A stretch of DNA of 64,000 bases from Pseudomonadota bacterium. GTDB lineage: Bacteria; Pseudomonadota; Gammaproteobacteria; Steroidobacterales; Steroidobacteraceae. Within the stretch, counting starts at the first letter, position 1, and each line of letters begins with the position of its first letter. Shown one piece after another: positions 48,833-60,272 of the stretch. The notes under the pieces were generated by a model. The model had not been told where the DNA came from and did not search any database. It worked only from the letters and a program-made list of their open reading frames with translations. A program made the translations under genes and the position numbers. The stretch spans positions 33,326 to 97,325 of the forward strand of contig QGVD01000004.1 of assembly GCA_003242685.1 (NCBI GenBank), read 5' to 3'.

Positions 48833-50287
48833 ATGTCCGCGCACGACTACACCAAGTCCGCCGCACGGCCCGAGCCCGACGAGGTGCTCGTCCGGATCGC
48901 CGAATACGCGCAGAGCTACGAGATCAGGAGCGGGCTCGCCTACGAGACGGCGCGCTACTGTCTGATGGATACGCTCGGCTGCGGCTTTCAGGCACTGAAG
49001 TATCCCGCGTGCACGAAGCTCCTGGGGCCGGTGGTGCCGGGCGCCGTCATGCCCGGCGGCGCGCGCGTGCCGGGCACCTCGTACGAGCTCGACCCGGTGC
49101 AGGCCGCGTTCAACATCGGGGCGATGATCCGCTGGCTCGACTTCAACGACACGTGGCTCGCGGCCGAGTGGGGTCATCCTTCGGACAATCTCGGCGGCAT
49201 TCTCGCGGTGGCGGACTGGCTCTCGCGCCGCAACGTGCTCGAGGGCAAGCGTCCGCTCGTCGTGCGCGACGTGCTGACCGCGATGATCAAGGCGCACGAG
49301 ATCCAGGGCGTGCTCGCGCTCGAGAACAGCTTCAACCGCGTCGGGCTCGATCACGTGATCCTGGTGCGCGTCGCGTCGACGGCCGTGTGCACGGCGCTGC
49401 TCGGCGGCACGCGCGAGCAGATCATCAACGCCGTCTCGAATGCCTGGCTCGACGGCGGCGCGCTGCGCACGTACCGCCACGCGCCGAACACCGGCTCGCG
49501 CAAGAGCTGGGCCGCGGGGGATGCCACGAGCCGCGGCGTGCGCCACGCGCTCATCGCGCTCACCGGCGAGATGGGCTATCCGAGCGCGCTCACGGCGAAG
49601 AACTGGGGCTTCTACGACGTGCTGTTCAGAGGCAAGCCGTTCTCTCTGCCGCAGCCCTTCGGCAGCTACGTCATGGAGAACGTGCTGTTCAAGATCTCGT
49701 ATCCGGCGGAGTTCCACGCTCAGACCGCAGTCGAGTGCGCGATGCGGCTGCATCCGCAGGTGAGCCCGCGGCTCGACGAAGTCGAGCGCGTCGTGATCGA
49801 GACCCAGGAGCCGGGCGTGCGCATCATCGACAAGGTAGGCCCGCTCGCGAATCCCGCTGACCGCGATCACTGCATCCAGTACATGGTGGCGGTGCCGCTC
49901 ATCTTCGGTCGCCTCATGGCCGAGGACTACGAGGATGCAGTCGCCGCCGATCCGCGCATCGACGCCCTGCGCGCGAAGATGGAAGTGCGCGAGAACCCGG
50001 ACTTCACGCGCGATTACTACGATCCCGAGAAGCGCTACATCGGCAACGCCGTGCAGGTGTTCTTCCGCGACGGCACCTCGACCGAGCGCGTGCAGGTCGA
50101 CTATCCCGTGGGACACCGCAAGCGCCGCGCGGAAGGCATTCCGCTCCTCAGGGAGAAGTTCCACACCGCCGTCGCGCGGCACTTCTCCGCGAAGCAGGCC
50201 GCGCGCATCGAGGCGCTGTTCGAGGACGGCGCGCGGCTCGAAGCGATGCCGGTCGACGAGTTCGTCGCCGCGATGGTCACGCACTGA
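48833..50287 (+). CDS. prpD: 2-methylcitrate dehydratase
   Basis: 484 residues of the MmgE/PrpD family. ALKYPACTKLLGPVVPG, GAMIRWLDFNDTWLAAEWGH (about 98-117) and SYPAEFHAQTAVECAM are diagnostic. It dehydrates methylcitrate without iron-sulfur clusters. It starts 11 bases after prpC, and rsmG begins 2 bases after its stop, which joins the methylcitrate operon to the chromosome-maintenance block. No acnD or prpF gene is present. Confidence 0.95.
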   Translation: MSAHDYTKSAARPEPDEVLVRIAEYAQSYEIRSGLAYETARYCLMDTLGCGFQALKYPACTKLLGPVVPGAVMPGGARVPGTSYELDPVQAAFNIGAMIRWLDFNDTWLAAEWGHPSDNLGGILAVADWLSRRNVLEGKRPLVVRDVLTAMIKAHEIQGVLALENSFNRVGLDHVILVRVASTAVCTALLGGTREQIINAVSNAWLDGGALRTYRHAPNTGSRKSWAAGDATSRGVRHALIALTGEMGYPSALTAKNWGFYDVLFRGKPFSLPQPFGSYVMENVLFKISYPAEFHAQTAVECAMRLHPQVSPRLDEVERVVIETQEPGVRIIDKVGPLANPADRDHCIQYMVAVPLIFGRLMAEDYEDAVAADPRIDALRAKMEVRENPDFTRDYYDPEKRYIGNAVQVFFRDGTSTERVQVDYPVGHRKRRAEGIPLLREKFHTAVARHFSAKQAARIEALFEDGARLEAMPVDEFVAAMVTH

Positions 50288-50289
50288 GG

Positions 50290-50940
50290 ATGACGCCTCG
50301 GGCCGATCTGATCGGCGGCGCCGCGGCGCTCGGCGTCACGCTTTCGGAGGCCGACGCGGCGCGCCTCCTGCGTCTCCTCGGCGAGCTCGAGCGCTGGAAC
50401 CGCGCCTACAACCTCACCTCGATCGACGAGCGCGAGGAGATGATCACGCATCATCTCCTCGACAGCCTCTCGGTGCATCCCTATCTGAAAGGTGAGCGGA
50501 TCGCCGACGTCGGCACGGGCGCCGGTTTCCCGGGACTGCCGCTCGCGGTGGTGAATCCGGACCGGCGCTTCACGCTCATCGACTCGAGCAACAAGAAGGT
50601 GCGCTTCGTCGCGCACGCCGCGCGCACGCTCGGGCTCACCAACGTCGAGCCGGTCCATGCGCGCGCGGAGGGCCTCGAGCCCGCGGAGCCTTTCGATACG
50701 GTGGTCGCGCGTGCCTTCGCGGCGATTCCCGAGCTTCTGCGCGTGGTGGCAGGGCTCTGCGGCCCCGGCACGCGCGTGATCGCGATGAAGGGCCGGCGAC
50801 CCGACGACGAGATCGCCGCCATCGGCGCGGACTGGCGCCTCGTTGGCGTGGAGCCCGTCACGGTGCCGCAGCTCGGCGAGGAGCGGCACCTGATTCTCAT
50901 CGAGCGGCCGGGCTCGCGCTCAGACGCCGCGTCCCGCTGA
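50290..50940 (+). CDS. rsmG: 16S rRNA (guanine527-N7)-methyltransferase
   Basis: 216 residues (GidB). YNLTSIDEREEMITHHLLDS (about 38-57) and IADVGTGAGFPGLPLAV (SAM motif I, about 72-88) are diagnostic, followed by LIDSSNKKVRF. The enzyme methylates G527 of 16S rRNA. It normally follows mnmG in Gammaproteobacteria; here prpD precedes it with a 2-base gap. parA begins 16 bases after the stop. Confidence 0.95.
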   Translation: MTPRADLIGGAAALGVTLSEADAARLLRLLGELERWNRAYNLTSIDEREEMITHHLLDSLSVHPYLKGERIADVGTGAGFPGLPLAVVNPDRRFTLIDSSNKKVRFVAHAARTLGLTNVEPVHARAEGLEPAEPFDTVVARAFAAIPELLRVVAGLCGPGTRVIAMKGRRPDDEIAAIGADWRLVGVEPVTVPQLGEERHLILIERPGSRSDAASR

Positions 50941-50956
50941 AGTACACTGTGGCCCC

Positions 50957-51835
50957 ATGAAGCGTGTCATCGCCGTCGCGAACCAGAAGGGCGGGGTGGG
51001 CAAGACCACCACCGCGGTGAATCTCGCGGCCTCGCTCGCTGCGACGCGGCGGCGGGTGCTGCTCATCGATCTCGACCCGCAGGGCAATGCCACGATGGGC
51101 TGCGGTGTCGACAAGAACCAGCTCGCGCGCAGCGTCTGCGACGTGCTGCTCGGCGACTGCGACATGGCGAGCGCGATGGTGCGCATCGAGCGCGCCGGCT
51201 TCACGCTGCTGCCGTCGAATCAGGACGTCACGGCCGCCGAAGTGCGACTGCTCGCGATGCCTTCGGGGCGCGAGACGCGTCTGCGCGAAGCGCTCGATCC
51301 GGTGCGCAACGACTTCGACGTGATCCTCATCGACTGCCCGCCGGCCCTCAACATGCTGACCGTCAACGCCCTCGTGGCCGCGGACAGCGTGCTCATTCCC
51401 ATGCAGTGCGAGTACTACGCGCTCGAGGGCCTCTCGGCGCTGCTCTCGACCATCGAGCAGATCCGCTCCACGGTGAATCCGCAGCTCGAGATCGAAGGGA
51501 TCCTTCGCACCATGTTCGATCCGCGGAACAACCTCGCGAACGAGGTGAGCGCTCAGCTCATCCAGCACTTCGGAGACAAGGTGTTCCGCACGGTCATCCC
51601 GCGCAACGTGCGGCTCGCGGAAGCGCCGTCCTTCGGCACGCCGGTGCTGTATCACGATCGCGACTCGCGCGGCGCGCTCGCGTACCTCGCGCTCGCCGGC
51701 GAGATGATCCGCCGCGAGGAAGAAGAGCGGGCCGCGGCTGCGGCGGAATCGTCGCCATCCACCGAGCCCGGCGCGGCGTCCGAGCCCGCGCCGGAGCCGG
51801 CGGCATCCGGTTCCCCGCCTGACAGCAGTCCCTGA
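50957..51835 (+). CDS. parA: Chromosome-partitioning ATPase ParA (Soj)
   Basis: 292 residues. The deviant Walker A motif KGGVGKTT is at 11-18, Walker A' and B blocks are LLIDLDPQGNA and VILIDCPPALN, and the C-terminal Pro/Ser-rich tail (about 255-292) is not conserved. It works with ParB on origin segregation. A TACACT hexamer at 50943-50948 ends 8 bases before the ATG and could be the -10 of a leaderless transcript. Confidence 0.95.
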   Translation: MKRVIAVANQKGGVGKTTTAVNLAASLAATRRRVLLIDLDPQGNATMGCGVDKNQLARSVCDVLLGDCDMASAMVRIERAGFTLLPSNQDVTAAEVRLLAMPSGRETRLREALDPVRNDFDVILIDCPPALNMLTVNALVAADSVLIPMQCEYYALEGLSALLSTIEQIRSTVNPQLEIEGILRTMFDPRNNLANEVSAQLIQHFGDKVFRTVIPRNVRLAEAPSFGTPVLYHDRDSRGALAYLALAGEMIRREEEERAAAAAESSPSTEPGAASEPAPEPAASGSPPDSSP

Positions 51836-51901
51836 TTCCGAGCCGGCTCACCCTCGCGAGGCGCTCGAAAAAGGGGAGCCGTCGCGTCGAGGCGGCAGCA
51901 G

Positions 51902-51920
51902 ATATCCAAAGATTGGATAT
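51902..51920. promoter_or_regulatory. AT-rich palindrome upstream of parB
   Basis: ATATCCAA-AGA-TTGGATAT, a perfect 8-base inverted repeat with a 3-base spacer, ends 11 bases before the parB start codon in a GC-rich setting. It is not a parS site (TGTTTCACGTGAAACA type). It may be an operator overlapping the ribosome-binding region. Confidence 0.45.
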
Positions 51921-51931
51921 GATGCCCGCCC

Positions 51932-52846
51932 ATGACGCAGAAGAAGCCTACTCTTGGCCGTGGCCTTGCCGACCTGCTGGGTCAGGTCTCCGCGCGCCCG
52001 ATTCCCGCAGCGACTCCGGGCGGAGCCGCGGCGCGGCCCCCGGGTGAGGAGCTCACGAAGATCCCGCTCGATCTGCTGCAGCGCGGCCGTTACCAGCCGC
52101 GCGTCGACATGCGCCCCGAGACGCTTCAGGAGCTCGCCGACTCCATCAAGGCGCAGGGCGTCGTGCAGCCGATCGTCGTGCGGCCGATCGGCACGCCGGG
52201 ACCGGGCGAATCACAGCGCTACGAGATCATCGCGGGCGAGCGCCGCTGGCGCGCCGCACAGATGGCCGGGCTCACCGAGATTCCCGCGGTCGTGCGCCGG
52301 GTTCCCGACGAGGCCGCCATCGCGATGGCGCTCATCGAGAACATCCAGCGCGAGAACCTCAATCCGCTGGAGGAGGCGCGCGCGCTCGACCGGCTCATCA
52401 ACGAGTTCCAGCTCAGCCATCAGCAGGCGGCCGATGCCGTGGGGCGGTCGCGCTCCTCGGTCACCAATCTGCTGCGCCTGCTCGAGCTCGCGCCCGAAGT
52501 GTGCGAGCTCGTCGAGCAGCGCCAGATCGAGATGGGTCATGCCCGCGCGCTGCTCGGCCTTTCGAACCGCCGCCAGCAGGTCGAGGTTGCCATGCTCGTG
52601 GCCAAGAAGGGGCTCTCGGTGCGCGAGACCGAAGCGCTCGTGCGCCGCATGCAGCAGCCGGCGGCGGGAAAGAAGGCCGACGGGGACGGCGCGGCCGACC
52701 CCAACGTGCGCAATCTCGAAAGCGAGCTGGCCGAGAAGCTGGGCGCGAAGGTCAGCATCCAGCACAGCGCCTCGGGCAAGGGAAAGCTGATCGTTACCTA
52801 CAACAGTCTCGACGAGCTCGAGGGCATCCTCGCCCACATTCGGTAA
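51932..52846 (+). CDS. parB: Chromosome-partitioning protein ParB
   Basis: 304 residues. The N-terminal CTPase box GERRWRAAQMAGL (about 97-109), the helix-turn-helix block LSHQQAADAVGRSRSSVTNLL (about 156-176) and the C-terminal dimer domain are all clear. ParB binds parS sites near the origin, spreads by CTP binding and stimulates ParA. No parS was found within this window. The start at 51932 has little ribosome-binding sequence. Confidence 0.95.
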   Translation: MTQKKPTLGRGLADLLGQVSARPIPAATPGGAAARPPGEELTKIPLDLLQRGRYQPRVDMRPETLQELADSIKAQGVVQPIVVRPIGTPGPGESQRYEIIAGERRWRAAQMAGLTEIPAVVRRVPDEAAIAMALIENIQRENLNPLEEARALDRLINEFQLSHQQAADAVGRSRSSVTNLLRLLELAPEVCELVEQRQIEMGHARALLGLSNRRQQVEVAMLVAKKGLSVRETEALVRRMQQPAAGKKADGDGAADPNVRNLESELAEKLGAKVSIQHSASGKGKLIVTYNSLDELEGILAHIR

Positions 52847-52918
52847 TGTCTATCCGGGTTTTGCGCGCCATCCGTATTTTCCCGACCGCAAAGCAGTAGA
52901 TTTTGCCGGCCAGATACT

Positions 52919-52924
52919 TATAAT
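52919..52924 (+). promoter_or_regulatory. Perfect -10 (TATAAT) upstream of the atp operon
   Basis: TATAAT at 52919-52924 lies in the 188-base gap between parB and atpI. No good -35 is found at 16-18 bases, so strength is uncertain; a TTGCCG at 52903-52908 is too close. Likely the start of the atpIBEFHAGDC transcript, about 110 bases before atpI. Confidence 0.45.
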
Positions 52925-53034
52925 TCGGCGGCTTCGCGGCCCCAGGGCCTAAGTGGTTTCGGCGCAATGAAAAATCGGCGCCGCATGCCGTCTTTCGACA
53001 ACTGGCTTTTCGAGTTGCCTTTGCGGTGGACGCC

Positions 53035-53409
53035 ATGCCGGCGGTCGATACCGAAACACGGCGAATCGCCGGGAGGATTCTGGTCGCGCAGCTCGCCGTC
53101 ACCGTGATCGTCGCGGTGGTGGCATATGTCGTAGCAGGCGCGCTCGCCGGTGGATCGGCGGCTCTGGGCGGTGGCATCGGGATCACCACCAACCTCTACA
53201 TGACACTCACGTCACTGCGGCCGAGCAGCGATGCGCGGCAGGCAGTGCGGCGGCTGTATGTCGGTCAGGCGATCAAGGTCGTCCTGACGCTGGCGATGTT
53301 CATTGCAGCGGCGATGAGTCTCACGGTCTCCTGGCCGGCGATGCTCGTCGCCTACGTGGCCACGCTGCTCGCCTTCTGGTGGGTGCCCTTCAGGGCAGCC
53401 ATGCGGTGA
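53035..53409 (+). CDS. atpI: ATP synthase subunit I (AtpI)
   Basis: 124 residues with four helices (about 18-40, 44-60, 76-98, 100-118). The sequence ends ATLLAFWWVPFRAAM and resembles proteobacterial AtpI, a non-essential factor that helps c-ring assembly. An in-frame GTG at 53026 is an alternative start. It opens the atp operon, as usual. Confidence 0.8.
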   Translation: MPAVDTETRRIAGRILVAQLAVTVIVAVVAYVVAGALAGGSAALGGGIGITTNLYMTLTSLRPSSDARQAVRRLYVGQAIKVVLTLAMFIAAAMSLTVSWPAMLVAYVATLLAFWWVPFRAAMR

Positions 53410-53448
53410 GCTGGGATTGTCGCGAAGAGGCCCATACATAAAGAGTAG

Positions 53449-54276
53449 ATGAACGACATGGCTACCGAGCAAGGCGGCTCATCGAGCACCGAGTACATCG
53501 TCCATCACCTCACGCACCTCAAGGTCGGCGAGGGCTTCTGGGCGCTGCATCTCGACACGCTCATCGTTTCGACTCTGCTCGGCGCCGTGTTCCTCTGGAT
53601 CTTCTATTCCGCCGCGCGCAAGGCGACTTCGGGCGTTCCCGGCAAGTTCCAGGCGTTCGTCGAGCTGGTCGTCGAGTTCGTGGACAACCAGGTCTCGGAA
53701 GTCTTCCACGGCAACCGCGGATTCGTCGCGCCGCTCGCGCTGACGATCTTCGTGTGGGTCTTCCTGATGAACTTCATGGACCTGCTGCCGCTCGACTATC
53801 CGGCCCTCATCGCGTCGGCGGCCGGTGCGCACTACTTCCGCGCGGTGCCGACGGCGGACGTGAACACCACGTTCGCGATGTCGATCACCGTCTTCGTCCT
53901 CATCATCTTCTACAGCATCCGCGCCAAGGGCCTGGGCGGCTTCGGCCACGAGCTGTTCACCGCGCCCTTCGGCAGCCACTTCCTGCTGTGGATTCCCAAC
54001 TTCTTCCTGAACCTCGTCGAGCTGCTCTCGAAGCCGATTTCGCTCGCGATGCGACTCTTCGGCAACATGTACGCCGGCGAGCTCGTGTTCATGCTCATCG
54101 CGCTGCTCGGCTTCACGGTCGCGGGTCTCGACCTCGGCAGCGGTCTCGGATTCTTCGGCCAGGTGGTGATGGGCGCCGCCTGGACGATCTTCCACATTCT
54201 GATCATCACTCTGCAGGCGTTCATCTTCATGGTGCTGACCGTCGTGTACATCTCGATGGCCCAGGCACACCACTGA
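53449..54276 (+). CDS. atpB: ATP synthase Fo subunit a
   Basis: 275 residues, five to six helices. The essential arginine is in SLAMRLFGNMYAGEL (about 197-211). HLTHLKVGEGFWALHLDTL and VWVFLMNFMDLLPLD are family blocks. It forms the proton half-channels. Confidence 0.96.
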   Translation: MNDMATEQGGSSSTEYIVHHLTHLKVGEGFWALHLDTLIVSTLLGAVFLWIFYSAARKATSGVPGKFQAFVELVVEFVDNQVSEVFHGNRGFVAPLALTIFVWVFLMNFMDLLPLDYPALIASAAGAHYFRAVPTADVNTTFAMSITVFVLIIFYSIRAKGLGGFGHELFTAPFGSHFLLWIPNFFLNLVELLSKPISLAMRLFGNMYAGELVFMLIALLGFTVAGLDLGSGLGFFGQVVMGAAWTIFHILIITLQAFIFMVLTVVYISMAQAHH

Positions 54277-54329
54277 GCGAGAGAGAACGGCAACCCGGAA
54301 TTCGACACGCACCCAACCAGGAGAACTAA

Positions 54330-54593
54330 ATGGAAGCGATCGCATCCGTCCAGGCTTTCACCGCGCTTGGGCTCGGTATCATCATCGGTCTCGGCGCCAT
54401 CGGCGCCTGCCTCGGCATCGGCATCATGGGCTCGAAGTTCCTCGAGTCGGCTGCCCGTCAGCCCGAGCTGACCCCGATGCTCACCGGCCGCATGTTCCTG
54501 CTCGCGGGTCTCATCGACGCGGCGTTCCTGATCGGCGTCGCCATCGCGATGTTCTTCGCCTTCGCGAACCCGCTCCTGGCCTCGCTGCAGTAA
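54330..54593 (+). CDS. atpE: ATP synthase Fo subunit c
   Basis: 87 residues, two helices. The proton-binding carboxylate is Asp63 in LAGLIDAAFLIGVAIAM. The Na+ ligand pattern (Gln and Glu-Thr/Ser) is absent, so the ring should be proton-driven. Confidence 0.96.
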   Translation: MEAIASVQAFTALGLGIIIGLGAIGACLGIGIMGSKFLESAARQPELTPMLTGRMFLLAGLIDAAFLIGVAIAMFFAFANPLLASLQ

Positions 54594-54635
54594 CGGACGC
54601 AGGAGCACCGCGCCCGCGTCCCTGAGGAGAACGCG

Positions 54636-55106
54636 ATGGAGTTCAATGCCACGCTGATCGGTCAGGCGATCGTCTTCCTGATCCTGATCTGGTTCACCGT
54701 GAAGTTCATCTGGCCGCCCCTCACGCGTGCGATCGAGGAGCGTCAGAAGAAGATCGCGGAGGGACTGTCCGCCGCCGACCGCGGCCGGCAGGAGCTGGAA
54801 GAGGCGAAGAGCCGCGCCGACGCGATCATCCGCGAGGCACGCGAGCGCGCCAGTCAGATCATCGAGCAGGCGCAGCACCGCGCCAACGACATGATCGAGC
54901 AGGCGAAGAGCGCCGCGGCTGCGGAAGGCCAGCGGCTCGTCGCCGCGGCCCAGCAGCAGATCGAGCTCGAGGCGAGCCAGGCGCGCGAGAACCTGCGCCG
55001 TGACGTGGCGCAGCTCGCCGTCCGCACCGCCGCGAAGCTCCTGGAGCGCGAGATCGACGAGCGCGCTCACGCCGATCTGATCAACAAGCTCGCGGCGCAG
55101 ATCTGA
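54636..55106 (+). CDS. atpF: ATP synthase Fo subunit b
   Basis: 156 residues: one membrane helix (about 5-27, LIGQAIVFLILIWFTVKFIW) and a long polar coiled coil to the end, the peripheral stalk. Normal length for proteobacterial b. Stop one base before atpH. Confidence 0.95.
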   Translation: MEFNATLIGQAIVFLILIWFTVKFIWPPLTRAIEERQKKIAEGLSAADRGRQELEEAKSRADAIIREARERASQIIEQAQHRANDMIEQAKSAAAAEGQRLVAAAQQQIELEASQARENLRRDVAQLAVRTAAKLLEREIDERAHADLINKLAAQI

Positions 55107-55107
55107 C

Positions 55108-55644
55108 ATGGCAGCCCGGTCCACCATCGCCAGACCCTACGCGCGCGCCGCGTTCGAAGAGGCGCGCGAGAAGGGCCGTCTCGACGCCTGGTCGCAGGCG
55201 CTGCGCACGGCGGCCGCCGTCGTGCGCGATCCCAACGTCGAGAAGCTGATCGGCAATCCGCACGTCGCGCCCGCGGAGCTCGCGAAGCTCATCGTCGACG
55301 TGCTGGGCGAGCAGTGTGACGAGTACGTGCGCAACTTCGTCTACGCGCTCGCCGAGAACCAGCGCCTCGGGTACCTGCCCGAGATCTCCGAGATCTTCGA
55401 CGACCTCAAGGACGAGGCGGAAGGTTGGGTGGACGTCGAGGTGCGCTCGGCCGCGCCGCTCACGGCCGATCAGCAGGAGACGCTCGCGGCGGCTCTCTCG
55501 CGCAGGCTCAACCGCAAAGTGCGCCTGCACACGGAAATCGACCCCGCGCTCATCGGCGGTGCGGTGCTGCGTGCCGGCGATCTCGTGATCGACGGCTCCC
55601 TGCGCGCCCGGCTCGAGCGCATCGCGCAAGAGCTGTCGGCCTGA
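55108..55644 (+). CDS. atpH: ATP synthase F1 subunit delta
   Basis: 178 residues. STIARPYARAAFEEAREKGR opens the family, and the C-terminal DPALIGGAVLRAGDLVIDGS block is diagnostic. It joins the b stalk to the F1 head. Confidence 0.95.
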   Translation: MAARSTIARPYARAAFEEAREKGRLDAWSQALRTAAAVVRDPNVEKLIGNPHVAPAELAKLIVDVLGEQCDEYVRNFVYALAENQRLGYLPEISEIFDDLKDEAEGWVDVEVRSAAPLTADQQETLAAALSRRLNRKVRLHTEIDPALIGGAVLRAGDLVIDGSLRARLERIAQELSA

Positions 55645-55673
55645 AGCGGGAAAACAATTCGAGGACTACTGAC

Positions 55674-57215
<1,542 letters not shown>

Positions 57216-57257
57216 GATCCCCGAGCCCTTCGCCTGCGAGGGGCGCGAGAGCGAGAC

Positions 57258-58118
57258 ATGCCAGGCACCAAGGAAATCCGCAGCAAGATCTCGAGTATCA
57301 AGAGTACTCAGAAGATCACCAAGGCCATGGAGATGGTCGCGGCGAGCAAGATGCGCCGTGCGCAGGAGCGCATGCGCGCCTCGCGTCCGTACGCGGAGAA
57401 GATGCGCATCGTCATCGGGCACCTGAACCAGGCGAACCCGGACTACCGTCATCCGTTCCTGCAGGTGCGCGACGTGAAGTCGGTCGGCCTCATCGTGGTG
57501 AGCACCGACCGCGGTCTCGCCGGTGCGCTCAACGTGAACCTGTTCAAGCAGGTCATCTGCACGATCCGCGAGTGGCAGCAGAAGGGCGCGCAGGTGAGCC
57601 TGTGCATGATCGGCGCGAAGGGCCTCGCCTTCTTCCGCCGGCTGGGGCTGCCGATCCTCGCGCAGGTGACGAACCTCGGCGACCGGCCGCACGTGCGCGA
57701 TCTCATCGGCACCGTGAAGGTGATGCTCGACGCGTACCGCGACGGGCAGATCGACCGGCTCTTCCTGCTGAACAACCGTTTCGTCACCACCATGAGCCAG
57801 AAGCCGGAAGTGAAGCAGCTCCTTCCGGTCGAGACTCTGGACGCGGACGAGCTGCCGGAGCACTGGGACTACATCTACGAGCCGAACGCCGCCGAGATCC
57901 TCGACGGCCTGCTCATGCGCTACATCGAGTCCCAGGTGTATCAGGCGGCGGTGGAGAACGTCGCGTGCGAGATGGCGGCGCGCATGGTCGCGATGAAGAG
58001 CGCGTCGGACAACGCCGGCAAGCTCATCGAGGAGCTGCAACTCATCTACAACAAGGCACGCCAGGCCGCGATCACCAAGGAGATCTCCGAGATCGTGGGC
58101 GGCGCGTCGGCGGTTTGA
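57258..58118 (+). CDS. atpG: ATP synthase F1 subunit gamma
   Basis: 286 residues. The N-terminal helix GTKEIRSKISSIKSTQKITK and the C-terminal helix VEELQLIYNKARQAAITKEI (here IEELQ) that form the central rotor shaft are clear. A palindromic repeat of the atp region follows in the gap to atpD. Confidence 0.96.
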   Translation: MPGTKEIRSKISSIKSTQKITKAMEMVAASKMRRAQERMRASRPYAEKMRIVIGHLNQANPDYRHPFLQVRDVKSVGLIVVSTDRGLAGALNVNLFKQVICTIREWQQKGAQVSLCMIGAKGLAFFRRLGLPILAQVTNLGDRPHVRDLIGTVKVMLDAYRDGQIDRLFLLNNRFVTTMSQKPEVKQLLPVETLDADELPEHWDYIYEPNAAEILDGLLMRYIESQVYQAAVENVACEMAARMVAMKSASDNAGKLIEELQLIYNKARQAAITKEISEIVGGASAV

Positions 58119-58124
58119 TCACCT

Positions 58125-58169
58125 CTCACCCGCCATGCGGGCGCCTCCGCGCCGCGAAGCGGGCGGAGG
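58125..58169 (-). repeat. Palindromic intergenic repeat, copy 1 (atpG-atpD gap)
   Basis: Minus-oriented copy: CTCACCCGCC (58125-58134) is the exact reverse complement of GGCGGGTGAG found in the other two copies. A 7-base stem, CCTCCGC (58144-58150) with GCGGAGG (58163-58169), lies beside it. Stem sequence differs from the other copies. Confidence 0.5.
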
Positions 58170-58199
58170 AAAGGGTCGAGGGGAATTAGAGGAACGGAA

Positions 58200-59651
<1,452 letters not shown>

Positions 59652-59667
59652 TTCCGCTCGAGCCTGT

Positions 59668-59716
59668 CCCTCTCCCTGCCGCGCCGGGAGAGGGCGTCCG
59701 AAGGGCGGGTGAGGGG
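59668..59716 (+). repeat. Palindromic intergenic repeat, copy 2 (atpD-atpC gap)
   Basis: CCCTCTCCC (59668-59676) pairs with GGGAGAGGG (59686-59694) in a perfect 9-base stem; GGCGGGTGAG follows at 59704-59713. The core CTCTCCC/GGGAGAG is shared with the hairpin after ntrC (481-527). Confidence 0.6.
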
Positions 59717-59730
59717 CACTGGAGAATCCG

Positions 59731-60153
59731 ATGGCAGAAACCATTCACGTCGACATCGTCAGCGCCGAGGGCGAGATCTTCTCCGGCCCCGCGCGGATGG
59801 TCTTCGCCCCGGCCTCCGAAGGTGAGGTCGGCATCGCACCCCGCCACGCGCCTCTGCTGACGCTTCTCAAGGCGGGCGAAGTCCGCGTGCAGACGCCTGA
59901 CGGCGAAGAACATTTCTTCTTCGTCGGCGGCGGTGCGCTCGAGATCCAGCCGCGCAAGGTCACCGTCCTTGCCGACACCGCGCTCCGCGCGCGCGACCTC
60001 GACGAGGCCGCCGCGCTCGCCGCCAAGCAGCGCGCCGAAGAGGCGCTGCGCGAGAAGGTCTCGAAGATCGAGCAGGCGGAGGCGCTGGCCGAGCTGGCCC
60101 GTGCCGCAGCGCAGCTCAAGGTCATCGAGCGGCTGCGCAAGCTCCGCGGCTGA
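59731..60153 (+). CDS. atpC: ATP synthase F1 subunit epsilon
   Basis: 140 residues: an N-terminal beta sandwich (about 1-85, with EGEIFSGPARMVFAPASEGE near 10-29 and GVEEHFFFVGGGALEIQP-like EEHFFFVGGGALEIQP) and two C-terminal helices (about 90-138). It links rotor and c-ring and inhibits ATP hydrolysis. Last gene of the atp operon. Confidence 0.95.
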   Translation: MAETIHVDIVSAEGEIFSGPARMVFAPASEGEVGIAPRHAPLLTLLKAGEVRVQTPDGEEHFFFVGGGALEIQPRKVTVLADTALRARDLDEAAALAAKQRAEEALREKVSKIEQAEALAELARAAAQLKVIERLRKLRG

Positions 60154-60167
60154 AATCCTTTCATTTC

Positions 60168-60216
60168 CCTCTCCCCGCCAGACGGGGAGAGGCTGCCCCC
60201 CGATCCGGCGGGTGAG
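60168..60216 (+). repeat. Palindromic intergenic repeat, copy 3 (atpC-glmU gap)
   Basis: CCTCTCCCCG (60168-60177) pairs with CGGGGAGAGG (60183-60192) in a perfect 10-base stem with a 5-base loop; GGCGGGTGAG follows at 60207-60216. Same layout and orientation as copy 2. Confidence 0.6.
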
Positions 60217-60272
60217 CTGAAGCGGGACCGCCGTCCTGCCCGCGTCCCGGCCCTCCAGTAGAATTGCCCGCC

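Noticed and set aside
50941..53034. A parS site near parA/parB
   Set aside because: I looked for TGTTTCACGTGAAACA-like palindromes and found none; the palindrome at 51902 is unrelated.
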